A stretch of DNA of 64,000 bases from an uncultured Muribaculaceae bacterium (GTDB lineage: Bacteria > Bacteroidota > Bacteroidia > Bacteroidales > Muribaculaceae). The notes under the pieces were generated by a model. That model saw only the letters and a list, made by a program, of their open reading frames with translations. It was not told the DNA's origin and did no database searches. A program made the translations under genes and the position numbers. Location: assembly GCA_910586595.1 (NCBI GenBank), contig CAJUJB010000003.1:35205-99204 (forward strand), read 5' to 3'. Below, piece by piece: positions 32,252 to 40,752 of the stretch (the stretch's first letter is position 1; each line of letters opens with the position of its first letter).

Positions 32252-32851
32252 TTACTCCTTTATCAGGCGGAATGTCATGCGGTGGAGTGGCGAGGGGCCA
32301 TGCTCAGCTATGGCTGCCCGGTGGGCGGCGGTGGGGTAGCCCTTGTTGATGTTCCACGCATACATGGGATATTGCTCGTGGGCGGCCGTCATGAAGAGGT
32401 CGCGCTCGGTCTTGGCCAGCACTGAGGCTGCCGCGATGTTGGCAAAGCGACCATCGCCTTTTACGAAGGTGGTGCACTCCAGGTCGCCGTAAGGCTTGAA
32501 GCGGTTGCCATCTACAATCACCGCGCCTGGCTGAGGTGTGAGCATGCGCAGGGCACGGTGCATGGCCTCGATGGAGGCGTTGAGTATATTTATATCGTCG
32601 ATCTCCTGAGCCGAGACCTGCGCTATGGCCCAGGCCACGGCTTCGGCCTTGATAACTTCGCGGAGCTCCATGCGGCGCCGCTCAGTGAGCTGCTTCGAGT
32701 CGTTGAGGTAGGGATGGGAGAATTCGTCGGGCAGGATTACAGCGGCGGCGAATACGGGCCCTGCGAGGCATCCGCGACCCGCTTCGTCGCATCCGGCTTC
32801 GAGGCGCCCTGCTATGTGGCACGCCGGCAGTGGGTTATGCAAGGAAGTCAT
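32252..32851 (-). CDS. rnhB: Ribonuclease HII
   Basis: The 199-residue enzyme removes ribonucleotides from DNA and RNA from RNA-DNA hybrids. The metal-binding motif CDEAGRGCLAGPV gives Asp22 and Glu23. LNDSKQLTERRR, VIVDGNRF and AAASVLAKTERD are further family segments, and the C-terminal GYPTAAHRAAIAEHGPSPLH is standard. It overlaps the upstream S24 regulator by 17 bases, so the two may be cotranscribed. Confidence 0.95.
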   Translation of the reverse strand: MTSLHNPLPACHIAGRLEAGCDEAGRGCLAGPVFAAAVILPDEFSHPYLNDSKQLTERRRMELREVIKAEAVAWAIAQVSAQEIDDINILNASIEAMHRALRMLTPQPGAVIVDGNRFKPYGDLECTTFVKGDGRFANIAAASVLAKTERDLFMTAAHEQYPMYAWNINKGYPTAAHRAAIAEHGPSPLHRMTFRLIKE

Positions 32852-33530
32852 GATTGATCACATTTTCTACAAGGTAGAGGCCTTCGATGTCGCTCCGGCG
32901 CACGTCGATGTCGTCGTATGCCGGATTGGCGCTTACGAGCTTTACCATATCGGGATCGGGGTGGCGGCGCACATACTTCACGAGCCGGAAGTCGGGCAGC
33001 ACCACCACGTAGATCTGACCCCATGAGATAGGGGCGTCGAGGCTGATGGGGCGGATCGATATATAGCATCCGGGGTTGAGACGGGGCTGCATCGAGTCGC
33101 CGCTCACCCGCACGATAGGCAGCTCCGGATTGATGCCGGGCAGACATACACGGCCTATGATGCGCTCGTCGGTGAACATGCGGCTAAGCGGGGTGGTGCC
33201 GGCAGTGACGTCGATGTTGTAGACAGGGGCGCCTGCCACCGTGGCCTCGGCTGCTGTAGGGCGGCTCCCCGAGCTACGCGGAAATGGCACGTCGGTGCCT
33301 TTGGTAAGCCAGTCTTTCGATACGCCCATGTTCACAACTATACGGTTGAGAAACGAATCAGACGGGCGTGTGTGGCCGCTCAGTACGCGCGATACGGTGG
33401 CCGCGTCGACGCCGATCTGCTTGCCGAAGCTGGCCTGAGTATGGCGGGTAAGGCGGATGAGATATCGGATGCGGTCGAGTACGCCGGCGCCTTGAGCCGG
33501 CATTTCCAGGCGGTCGGGGCTTGCTGTCAT
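32835..33530 (-). CDS. XRE-S24 (LexA/CI-like) transcriptional regulator
   Basis: The 231-residue regulator has an N-terminal XRE helix-turn-helix (TRHTQASFGKQIGVDAATVS) and a C-terminal S24 peptidase/LexA-like domain. The candidate Ser is in RVSGDSMQPRL and the candidate Lys in DFRLVKYVRR. Such proteins are phage repressors or stress regulators that self-cleave. The -7 element at 33556-33563 makes the Met at 33530 a more sensible start than 33542 (leader about 20 bases). No phage genes are nearby. Confidence 0.85.
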   Translation of the reverse strand: MTASPDRLEMPAQGAGVLDRIRYLIRLTRHTQASFGKQIGVDAATVSRVLSGHTRPSDSFLNRIVVNMGVSKDWLTKGTDVPFPRSSGSRPTAAEATVAGAPVYNIDVTAGTTPLSRMFTDERIIGRVCLPGINPELPIVRVSGDSMQPRLNPGCYISIRPISLDAPISWGQIYVVVLPDFRLVKYVRRHPDPDMVKLVSANPAYDDIDVRRSDIEGLYLVENVINHDFLA

Positions 33531-33555
33531 GTTAAGGGTCATTGAGTTTCACGTG

Positions 33556-33587
33556 CAAAATTACAATTTTTGTTGCATAAATCCAAA
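33556..33587 (-). promoter_or_regulatory. Promoter of the S24 regulator
   Basis: Minus-strand TTTG (33587-33584), a 20-bp spacer, TAATTTTG (33563-33556). Confidence 0.7.
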
Positions 33588-33669
33588 TGTCGCAGTGACA
33601 GAGTGACTTTGCTTTAATTATTAACATATATTAACTAAAACGGAGAGGGTAATTTTTGACCCTAATTTC

Positions 33670-33677
33670 TACCTTTG
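33670..33677 (+). promoter_or_regulatory. -7 element for the multidomain secreted protein
   Basis: TACCTTTG fits TAnnTTTG, about 95 bases before ATG 33773. A -33 box is not evident. Confidence 0.5.
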
Positions 33678-33772
33678 CAAAATAAAGTTAAGAGCAGATT
33701 ATAAGTTACTGACCATTATTAGATCTGCCACCTTAGAAACCACCATTATTTACCAACCATAATCACACTCAC

Positions 33773-36700
33773 ATGAAAAAACTATTCTCGTTTTTTTCTT
33801 CCGCTGCACTTGCAGCGGCCATGGCTTGTGCAGTTGTGCCTCAGGCTTATGCCTCCGGGAAAAACTACGTGGTCAACGGCAGCTTCGAGCAGCCCGGCTA
33901 CGAGCAGTCGGTTCCCGATGGATACACCTGGGCTCCCTGGAACGAGCAGAATGATCTATCTGTACTTCCCGGCTGGGATCTCACTTCGGGAGGCATCTGG
34001 AACGGCGCCATAGCCCTTGATGCTTACGACGACGGCAACCATTACCTGCATTTCGTAGGTATGGATGAAAACGGCTGGAGAGATATGATGATCGGCCAGT
34101 CTGTGTCAGGTCTTACTCCGGGCAAAACCTATGAGCTTAGCTTCCGAGCTGGTGTCAATTTCCCTGAAGGCTCAACCTATACTCCCGATCCTGAGTTTGG
34201 CTATAGGCTGTATGCCAACTACGACACGGAGAATAGTAGAGGTACTCTGTTTCAGAAAGAGAATTTCGCTGAAACACGCACTTACGATGTTAGTTTCGTA
34301 ACCTATAAGGCTGCGTTTACCGCGCCAGCTGATGGTAAGGTATATCTTGAAATTTACCAGGCTAATAATTATTATGAAGGCAACTTCAAGAGATATCTCT
34401 GGATGAATCTTGATGATGTGGCAATCTACGACCCCGAAGAAACTGGTGAGCCTCTGGTGCCATATATCGTCGGTGACTTCAACGGCTGGTTGCCTGAATC
34501 GCCCATGAGCTTCGAGCCTACCGAAGACGGCAACTGGATGATTCAGATGGAGACCGGTGGCTTCAAGATCTCCACCACTCCCGGCGACTGGGATACCTTT
34601 AATCGTGGCGCTTTGTCGGTTGAGGGCGGATATGTTACTCGCGAAGCCGTGGGCACCCCTCTGCCTCTGATCAATTCTGAGACGAACATTGAGCTCCCTT
34701 GGAGCGGGGAATGGATAATTGCGCTTGACTCCCAGCTCTCTACCATCACATGTACCGCCCTTAGCGAGCCTCCGGCAGGCTATGTCCAGGCCTATATAAT
34801 GGGCGCCATGAATGGCTGGATGGCTGAGGATAAATGGCAGATGAGCACCAACGACGGCATCACATACACCTTTGTCTGCGAAGGCGAGACGGCCATCGCG
34901 GCCAATACCGAGTTCAAGATTGGAACTCCCACCTGGACTGACATCAATTATACCGTTGGCGGTATGGCATTTACCGATGGCGATGTTAACTATGCAACTT
35001 ATAACAGCTATGAGGGCAATACCTGGTTTGCCGAAGACTTCGAAGGCGAAATCCGCCTCGTGCTCGTAAACGGTGTCCGTGAGGAAGCCGAACTCTACTT
35101 CACGCTGAAAGAAGACCTTCCGGACACTCCCAATATCCCACAAGATTTTAAAGGAGTGAATCTTACACCTGCTGCCTACCAGTTCAATACATACGATAAA
35201 CCGTTTATTGGCTTTACGTGCACCGACTTAGATATATACAATTGGAATCTTGCGGTTTACCATATCAAAGATTTCCTTTACGAAGGAGGGGAGATTGGTG
35301 ATGGATATATTCCGGTATCTGCACCTACATTCTGCGGAACGAAGAACCAGGAAAACGTAGATCTTCTTAACCAAGCCTCCGGAATCATAGACTTAGGAGG
35401 AGAAATAGGCAAAGTCCTTGCCATAAATTACCAAGGCTCAGGTTTCGCGGAGGAATACCATTCTTTGACTGGCAATGAACTCCCGCTGGGCGAGGCTCCG
35501 GCAGCTTATACATTGCCCTTCTTTGTATTCGATCCTGTAACTCTTGAGGCTTATGCCGGACTTGATAAAAATATGCCTCTCCGTGTGCGCATAGAATGCA
35601 ATGTTTTTAGTCAGGAGTGGGTCGAAGGAGATGCCTTTAGAGCATATGTCATGGATGACCAAAATAATGTGCGTCCAGGTGGAGGAGATGATAATGAAGC
35701 TCCTGATATAATGGTTAATCCGGCCGAGTTTAAGGACGGATCATCATGGAACCCCAATAAGTGGCTGGTTTATGAGTGGGATATTGATTTGGCCGATATT
35801 GAGGAATTTATTCCTTTTGGATGGGTTCCGAAGCTTAAGATGGAAATTCAAAATCCCGAAGGCTGCGCAATTCTTTTCCGCAATATTCAGCTCTATGCAC
35901 CCGAAGATACCGACCGCGAGCGTATATATAAACGTCGCCTCCGCACTTGGAATACCTACACGGTAGGAAACGTAGAAAAGCCTGTCGATCCGATTGATCC
36001 CGATATTCCCGTAGGCCCTGATGCCGATGGTAATTACGTATACAACGGCAGCTTCGAGAATCCTGCTTATGAGCAGGCGGTTCCCAGTGCCTTTACATGG
36101 GATCCTTGGGATAAGATAGAAAATCTGACTTACTTGCCTGGATGGAGCCTGAAGACGAATATTTGGAATGTTCTGGCTACGGTTATGGAAGGTAATGGAG
36201 ATGGTTACGGGTACCTCGATGGGCCTGGAGCTGGCGAAAAATATCTCCGTTTGTTAGGGTATAATGATCTTGGTTGGACAACAGGTGAAATTTCTCAGGT
36301 GGTCAAAGGTCTCACACCCGGTAAAACATATCGACTCTACTTCCTTTCAGGGGCTCATTTCCCGGAAGGAGAAGTCTGGACGCCGGAGCCTGATTATGGC
36401 TATGGCATATATGACGTTGCGTCAGATGAAGATGGAACTCCCGTAGCCGGATCGGAAATTATATCAGAAAATCTTGCTGCCACATCAGGCTGGGATTTGG
36501 ACTATCAGAGCTTTGTACGTGAGTTTGTTGCTCCGGAATCAGGTGAGGTCTTCTTGAGATTCTATATAGATAATCAATATGGAGATCATAATAAACATGA
36601 CTATTTGTTCGTATTATTTGACGACATCCGCATCTATGATCCAGAGGTAACTGAAGATCCAAAACCTGTTGACCCCGAAGACCCCGATCCATCTGATGAC

Positions 36701-37405
36701 TCGTATGTCAATTTTGTGGCTCATGTGGTAGAGGTCGGTGATCATATTCGTCTGCTCGCTGAAGTCCTCCCCGAAACAGCTGAGGATAAGAGCCTCGAGT
36801 GGACAACGACCGACGAAAACGTCGCAGCCGTCGACTCCACCGGTTATGTATCATTCGTGGGCGCCGGCAATGTCGACATCGTGGCATGGCACAACGGTTC
36901 GGGTGCATTGATTCGCTTTGTAGTCGAAGCGGTGGCGGCCACTGGTCTCGACGTCTTCCCGGCTCAGGCTTACGGTGCATCGGGTCAGTCGCTCTATCTG
37001 TTGGCACTCCACACCCCGACCAACACCACCGACAAGAACGTGACATGGTTCTCCGACAACGAGTCGGTGGCTACGGTCGACGACGAAGGCCGCGTGACCA
37101 TGATTGGCGATGGCATTGCCTCTATCTTCGCTATGAGCGGCGACCATCAGGCAGTATGCGAGGTGCATGTGGGTGAGACTACCAATGTCACCGCCGTAGG
37201 CTCGACCGGCATCACCATCGAGGTGACCGAAACTGGCGTTGTGCTGGGCAACCTGCCCGAGCTGGCCCGCGTGATTGTATCTGCCGTAGATGGCAAGGTG
37301 GTAACTGCCGCCGTAGCCATGGAGTCGACCATGACTCTCGACCTTATGCCTGGCATCTACATCGTTCAGGCTGGCGACGTCACCGCCAAAGTACTTGTGA
37401 AGTAA
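33773..37405 (+). CDS. Large secreted multidomain protein with CBM-like repeats, Ig-like domains and T9SS-type tail
   Basis: The 1210-residue protein has a signal peptide (1-27, ending AYA). Two similar carbohydrate-binding-like domains begin NYVVNGSFEQPGYEQ (31-220) and NYVYNGSFENPAYEQ (about 754-960). Between them are two GDFNGW/GAMNGW-type starch-module-like domains (about 225-445) and an unrecognised beta domain. Two BIG2-like domains follow (about 975-1133). The end, with GIYIVQAG and KVLVK, looks like a type A T9SS sorting domain. The protein probably sits on the cell surface and binds glycan. No catalytic motif is seen. Confidence 0.75.
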   Translation: MKKLFSFFSSAALAAAMACAVVPQAYASGKNYVVNGSFEQPGYEQSVPDGYTWAPWNEQNDLSVLPGWDLTSGGIWNGAIALDAYDDGNHYLHFVGMDENGWRDMMIGQSVSGLTPGKTYELSFRAGVNFPEGSTYTPDPEFGYRLYANYDTENSRGTLFQKENFAETRTYDVSFVTYKAAFTAPADGKVYLEIYQANNYYEGNFKRYLWMNLDDVAIYDPEETGEPLVPYIVGDFNGWLPESPMSFEPTEDGNWMIQMETGGFKISTTPGDWDTFNRGALSVEGGYVTREAVGTPLPLINSETNIELPWSGEWIIALDSQLSTITCTALSEPPAGYVQAYIMGAMNGWMAEDKWQMSTNDGITYTFVCEGETAIAANTEFKIGTPTWTDINYTVGGMAFTDGDVNYATYNSYEGNTWFAEDFEGEIRLVLVNGVREEAELYFTLKEDLPDTPNIPQDFKGVNLTPAAYQFNTYDKPFIGFTCTDLDIYNWNLAVYHIKDFLYEGGEIGDGYIPVSAPTFCGTKNQENVDLLNQASGIIDLGGEIGKVLAINYQGSGFAEEYHSLTGNELPLGEAPAAYTLPFFVFDPVTLEAYAGLDKNMPLRVRIECNVFSQEWVEGDAFRAYVMDDQNNVRPGGGDDNEAPDIMVNPAEFKDGSSWNPNKWLVYEWDIDLADIEEFIPFGWVPKLKMEIQNPEGCAILFRNIQLYAPEDTDRERIYKRRLRTWNTYTVGNVEKPVDPIDPDIPVGPDADGNYVYNGSFENPAYEQAVPSAFTWDPWDKIENLTYLPGWSLKTNIWNVLATVMEGNGDGYGYLDGPGAGEKYLRLLGYNDLGWTTGEISQVVKGLTPGKTYRLYFLSGAHFPEGEVWTPEPDYGYGIYDVASDEDGTPVAGSEIISENLAATSGWDLDYQSFVREFVAPESGEVFLRFYIDNQYGDHNKHDYLFVLFDDIRIYDPEVTEDPKPVDPEDPDPSDDSYVNFVAHVVEVGDHIRLLAEVLPETAEDKSLEWTTTDENVAAVDSTGYVSFVGAGNVDIVAWHNGSGALIRFVVEAVAATGLDVFPAQAYGASGQSLYLLALHTPTNTTDKNVTWFSDNESVATVDDEGRVTMIGDGIASIFAMSGDHQAVCEVHVGETTNVTAVGSTGITIEVTETGVVLGNLPELARVIVSAVDGKVVTAAVAMESTMTLDLMPGIYIVQAGDVTAKVLVK

Positions 37406-37436
37406 TAGAAGCTTTAACATACCCCCTTTTCTTTCG

Positions 37437-37466
37437 TGCGCCCGCAGTCACCTCGCTGCGGGCGCA
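37437..37466 (+). terminator. Hairpin terminator after the multidomain protein
   Basis: Perfect 11-bp stem (37437-37447 with 37456-37466), loop TCACCTCG. The run after it is not T-rich, so it may act as a 3'-end structure. Confidence 0.5.
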
Positions 37467-37538
37467 TTGTGTGTGCAGGTCTCCCCAGATTTGCCCACCT
37501 GCGCCGAAAGCCCTACCTTTGTATAAAAATTTACCGCT

Positions 37539-38057
37539 ATGCAACTCACCCAACGTCAACAGCGCACATTAGCCGCCTTGAAGCAGGCGCCGGTGCGCAG
37601 AATATTATTTGTATGCCTCGGCAACATATGCCGCTCGCCCGCAGCCGAGGGCGTGATGCGTGCCATCGTCGGCGAGGAAGGCGACGAGGCCCGCTGGGAG
37701 ATCGATTCTGCCGGCACCGGACGCTGGCACATAGGCCAACTGCCCGACAAACGTATGCGCATCCATGCGCGCCGCCGGGGCATCGAGCTTACCCATATCT
37801 GCCGCCAGGTGACGCCATCGGATTTCGATGACTTCGATCTTATCATACCCATGGACTCCGACAATGAGGAAAATCTGCGCGCTATGGCACCGTCGCCTGA
37901 GGCTGAAGAGAAAATCATCCCCATGGCGGCGTTTGTCGACCGGGCGATGCGATACGACTACATTCCCGATCCTTACTACGAAGGGGCGGAAGGATTTGAA
38001 CTCGTCCTCGACCTCCTCGACAGCGGCTGCCGCCGCCTCTACCAGGAGCTCCGTTAA
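37539..38057 (+). CDS. Low-molecular-weight protein-tyrosine phosphatase
   Basis: The 172-residue enzyme has the phosphatase loop CLGNICRS at 26-33 (Cys26 nucleophile, Arg32) and the general-acid loop DPYYEG. It removes phosphate from tyrosine in proteins; in capsule-producing bacteria such enzymes often regulate polysaccharide synthesis. The target is unknown. It is a single gene between a secreted protein gene and a convergent gene. Confidence 0.93.
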   Translation: MQLTQRQQRTLAALKQAPVRRILFVCLGNICRSPAAEGVMRAIVGEEGDEARWEIDSAGTGRWHIGQLPDKRMRIHARRRGIELTHICRQVTPSDFDDFDLIIPMDSDNEENLRAMAPSPEAEEKIIPMAAFVDRAMRYDYIPDPYYEGAEGFELVLDLLDSGCRRLYQELR

Positions 38058-38062
38058 TTGAT

Positions 38063-38191
38063 GCCCCCCACGCCTCCGCAGAAGCTCCGGCGTGGAGGGC
38101 TACTAAAAATCGACGTCTTGCAGACGTCATGGTGACATCATCACCGCTTTCCTGCTTTCCGCGTGGTGGGGTGGAAAGCAGGAAAGCGGTG
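38063..38191. repeat. Cluster of strong hairpins between convergent genes
   Basis: Hairpins found in order: 38063-38100 (12-bp stem, one mismatch); 38112-38128 (7-bp stem); and 38142-38191, a perfect 19-bp stem with a 12-base loop beginning GCGTGG. A small GGTGA/TCACC hairpin overlaps the start of the last. The last one precedes the stop of the minus-strand gene. It is likely a bidirectional terminator cluster. Confidence 0.65.
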
Positions 38192-38202
38192 GCGTTATAG
38201 TT

Positions 38203-38793
38203 TTATTTGGCTGGGTCCAGTTTTATTTCAGGATATTCAAAGTGGGCCATGGCCATGATCATCTTGGCGCGACGGTCTTTGAGGTTCGACAGGAAAGGCA
38301 TAATATCGTCATCTTTTGTTTGGGTTGTGTAAAAACAGATGAGCAATGCCTTTTTACCATCAATCTTAATTTCCTTGAACCGGTAGATATTAAATTCAAC
38401 AAGGGCAACCTCTTCGTCGGTACCTTCGCTGAGTAGGCAATCGAACATGAATTCTTTGTTGGCTTCTTTCTTGTATGTCTGATAATTACAGACCATGTCT
38501 CTTTTTTTCCGTTCTTCATATCTCGCAGTAAGGTGTTCGATATATTGTTGGGCTGTCAAATCGCCGACAAATACCCATACGGAGAGCATGTCTTTGAAAT
38601 TTTCGGGCGACTGCCCTGCCGGAAAATATTCCTGGAGATACTGTATTGGAGTTGGATGAGAACTCCACCCCAGCACAAATTCCGTATCTTCGAATTTCAG
38701 AGTTTCATTTGTGTGCAGATAATTTTCTACGGCGTGCACGTTGGCTGAGACGCATAACACGAGGAAGATTAGGATTGGGAGAATCTTACGCAT
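38203..38793 (-). CDS. Secreted protein of unknown function
   Basis: The 196-residue product begins MRKILPILIFLVLCVSANVHA, a signal peptide, then a mature domain with LKFEDTEFVLGWSSHPTPIQYL and a C-terminus rich in charged residues. No family is recognised. The in-frame Met at 38814 is rejected because the shorter start gives a clean signal peptide. A -7 element lies at 38847-38854. It shows no clear link to its neighbours. Confidence 0.6.
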   Translation of the reverse strand: MRKILPILIFLVLCVSANVHAVENYLHTNETLKFEDTEFVLGWSSHPTPIQYLQEYFPAGQSPENFKDMLSVWVFVGDLTAQQYIEHLTARYEERKKRDMVCNYQTYKKEANKEFMFDCLLSEGTDEEVALVEFNIYRFKEIKIDGKKALLICFYTTQTKDDDIMPFLSNLKDRRAKMIMAMAHFEYPEIKLDPAK

Positions 38794-38846
38794 AACAATG
38801 AGTATATGAGACAAGGTTTGTCGGTAAGGTATTAGATGATTATTCG

Positions 38847-38854
38847 CAAAAGTA
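38847..38854 (-). promoter_or_regulatory. -7 element for the secreted protein gene
   Basis: Minus-strand TACTTTTG, about 54 bases upstream of the start. From 38855 to 39038 I see nothing else of note. Confidence 0.4.
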
Positions 38855-39038
38855 ATGAACCTCAGGCAGATTGTCTACGTATTTACATATTTTAACGTTA
38901 TTCATTCTTCCGCCTCTACCGCACTAATCTGTTATCCAAAGGGGGCCGGGGATTATCTGAAAAATGCCCGAAATGTTAAATTGTGCTAATGCGAGTGATT
39001 TTTTTGCTCGAAAAGTATGTTGTATAACATAAAAGCTA

Positions 39039-39116
39039 TAACTTTGCATCAATTTTTTATGGTATTAGATTTAAGGTAAAAGGATTATTCGTCGTGACGA
39101 CGAGTAATTTTTTTTT
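39039..39116 (+). ncRNA. Short RNA with a mini-ORF and terminator
   Basis: TAACTTTG (39039-39046) is a -7 element. Just after it lies the mini-ORF ATG GTA TTA GAT TTA AGG TAA (39060-39080), encoding MVLDLR. A hairpin (39084-39094 with 39098-39108, loop TGA) followed by nine T at 39108-39116 makes a rho-independent terminator. The likely product is an RNA of about 65 nt. It may be a leader-type RNA, or a small RNA with a leader peptide. No gene on the plus strand follows closely, because the next gene (39199-40746) is on the minus strand. Confidence 0.55.
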
Positions 39117-39137
39117 GTTTATACGAGAAAATATAAT

Positions 39138-39174
39138 TTAAGGCGCCGTATACCTCTTGTATACAGCGCCTTAA
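39138..39174 (-). terminator. Terminator of the sulfatase unit
   Basis: Stem TTAAGGCGC (39138-39146) with GCGCCTTAA (39166-39174), a one-base mismatch, then GTATAC/GTATAC closing a CTCTT loop. On the minus strand an A/T-rich run follows. It lies 24 bases after the sulfatase stop. Confidence 0.65.
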
Positions 39175-39198
39175 TCGATTCTTTAGGGATGGAAGTGA

Positions 39199-40746
39199 CT
39201 ATTTTAGCTCGACTTCTCCTACGAATGGGCGGTAGAAACCTTCGGTATGCGCAAGGAAACTCTCGCGCAGGCTGTCGGTCAATTCCTGATTACTCTCAGC
39301 GAGATTGTTGAGCTGGCCGGGGTCGGCTACGAGGTCAAATACTCCATAAGTGCCTAAATTGCCGAGTTCGTTGCCGGTGAGATTAGTCTCAGGCCCGGTA
39401 TAGGGAGGCATGAAGGCATAGCGGCCCGTACGCAGGCCAAGCTTGCCCTGATTTTCGATCACGATGGCATCGCGGCCCTGCTGCGAGCGGCCGAGGAATA
39501 CGTCGGGCATTGCGCGACTGTCGAGCGAGTCGGGGATGGTGGCACCTGTCAGTTCGCCCAGCGAGGCGAAGAGGTCCATCTGGCATACGAGCGCATCGCT
39601 TACCACCGGATCTATATGGCCTTTCCAATAGATGCACATCGGCACATGTGTTCCACCGTCGAAGAGGCTGTATTTGCCACCGCGCAGCCCTCCGGCCGGA
39701 AGGTGCCCGGCAGCCTGGGCAAGCTCGGGTGCGCCGTCGCGGTACCCGTCATTGAGCACCGGGCCATTGTCGCTGCTGAAAATCACGATTGTATTCTCAA
39801 GTAACCCCAGGCTGTCGAGGCGGTGCATGAGTTGGGCTACGCACCAGTCGGCCTCGGCTATGGCGTCGCCGCGCGGCCCAAGGCCGGTGGTGCCGGCGAA
39901 TCGGCTGTGGGGCAAGCGGGGCACGTGTGGCTCATGGAGTCCGTAATAGAGGAAGAAAGGCTTCTCGCGGTTCTCGACAAGGAAGTCTTTCACCTTCTCG
40001 GAGAAATAGTCGGCCATATCCTCGTCGACCCATCGGGCGGCCTTGCCTCCAGTCATGAAGCCTATGCGGGGCACTCCGTTGACAATAGAATTCTGATGTC
40101 CATGTGCCCACTCCATGCGCAGCATCTCCGGATTGGACAATGCGTCGGGTTCGCCCGGGAAATTATGCTCGTAGTCTACGAATATAGGATCTTCAGGGTC
40201 GCGGTTCACCACCAGACCGTCTTCCACATACACAGTCGGCACGCGGTCGTTGGTGGCGGCAATAAGGCACGACGAGCCGAAGCCTATCTCACGTGCCCCG
40301 GGGCGGATAGTGTCGTTCCAATCGACCTTTCCGGCCCCCATGCCGAGGTGCCACTTGCCTATGGCTCCGGTGGTATAACCGGCCTCCTGCATCATGCGGG
40401 GCAGAGTAGGCTGAGCCGGGTCGATTACCAGCGGTGCGTCGCCCGGTAGAATCTTTATGTCCTCACGCCAGGGATACATGCCCGTGAGCAGGGCATACCG
40501 GCTCGGAGTCGATGTCGACGATGATGCGTAGGCATTATTGAATGCCACGCCCCCGCGGGCGAGGCTGTCGATAGCCGGAGTGTTGATGGTCTTCGACCCG
40601 TAGAAGCTCACGTCGCCGTAGCCAAGGTCATCGGCCAGCACAACTATCACATTAGGACGAGCCGGCTCTTTGGTGGCCTCGCGCGAGCACGACGACGAGC
40701 CCAAAGCCATCAGCATAGCCGCAATACTGTATGAAAACTTTTTCAT
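39199..40746 (-). CDS. Ser-type sulfatase, lipoprotein
   Basis: The 515-residue formylglycine-dependent sulfatase is anchored by a lipobox (Cys20). The N-terminal metal-binding ADDLGYGDVSFYGS (Asp39, Asp40) and the maturation motif STPSR (Ser79 to Arg83) in SSTSTPSRYALLTG mark the family. Because the first residue is Ser, it needs an anaerobic sulfatase-maturating enzyme, which is not in this window. It removes sulfate from a glycan; the substrate is unknown. It lies 6 bases after the second sulfatase gene, and a terminator follows. Confidence 0.92.
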   Translation of the reverse strand: MKKFSYSIAAMLMALGSSSCSREATKEPARPNVIVVLADDLGYGDVSFYGSKTINTPAIDSLARGGVAFNNAYASSSTSTPSRYALLTGMYPWREDIKILPGDAPLVIDPAQPTLPRMMQEAGYTTGAIGKWHLGMGAGKVDWNDTIRPGAREIGFGSSCLIAATNDRVPTVYVEDGLVVNRDPEDPIFVDYEHNFPGEPDALSNPEMLRMEWAHGHQNSIVNGVPRIGFMTGGKAARWVDEDMADYFSEKVKDFLVENREKPFFLYYGLHEPHVPRLPHSRFAGTTGLGPRGDAIAEADWCVAQLMHRLDSLGLLENTIVIFSSDNGPVLNDGYRDGAPELAQAAGHLPAGGLRGGKYSLFDGGTHVPMCIYWKGHIDPVVSDALVCQMDLFASLGELTGATIPDSLDSRAMPDVFLGRSQQGRDAIVIENQGKLGLRTGRYAFMPPYTGPETNLTGNELGNLGTYGVFDLVADPGQLNNLAESNQELTDSLRESFLAHTEGFYRPFVGEVELK

Positions 40747-40752
40747 GGCAGA

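Noticed and set aside
32835..33530. Prophage signalled by the S24 repressor-like gene
   Set aside because: No integrase, structural or lysis gene is near; flanks are core genes.
34172..35143. 323-codon minus-strand frame
   Set aside because: Antisense to the 1210-residue secreted protein, no recognisable family.
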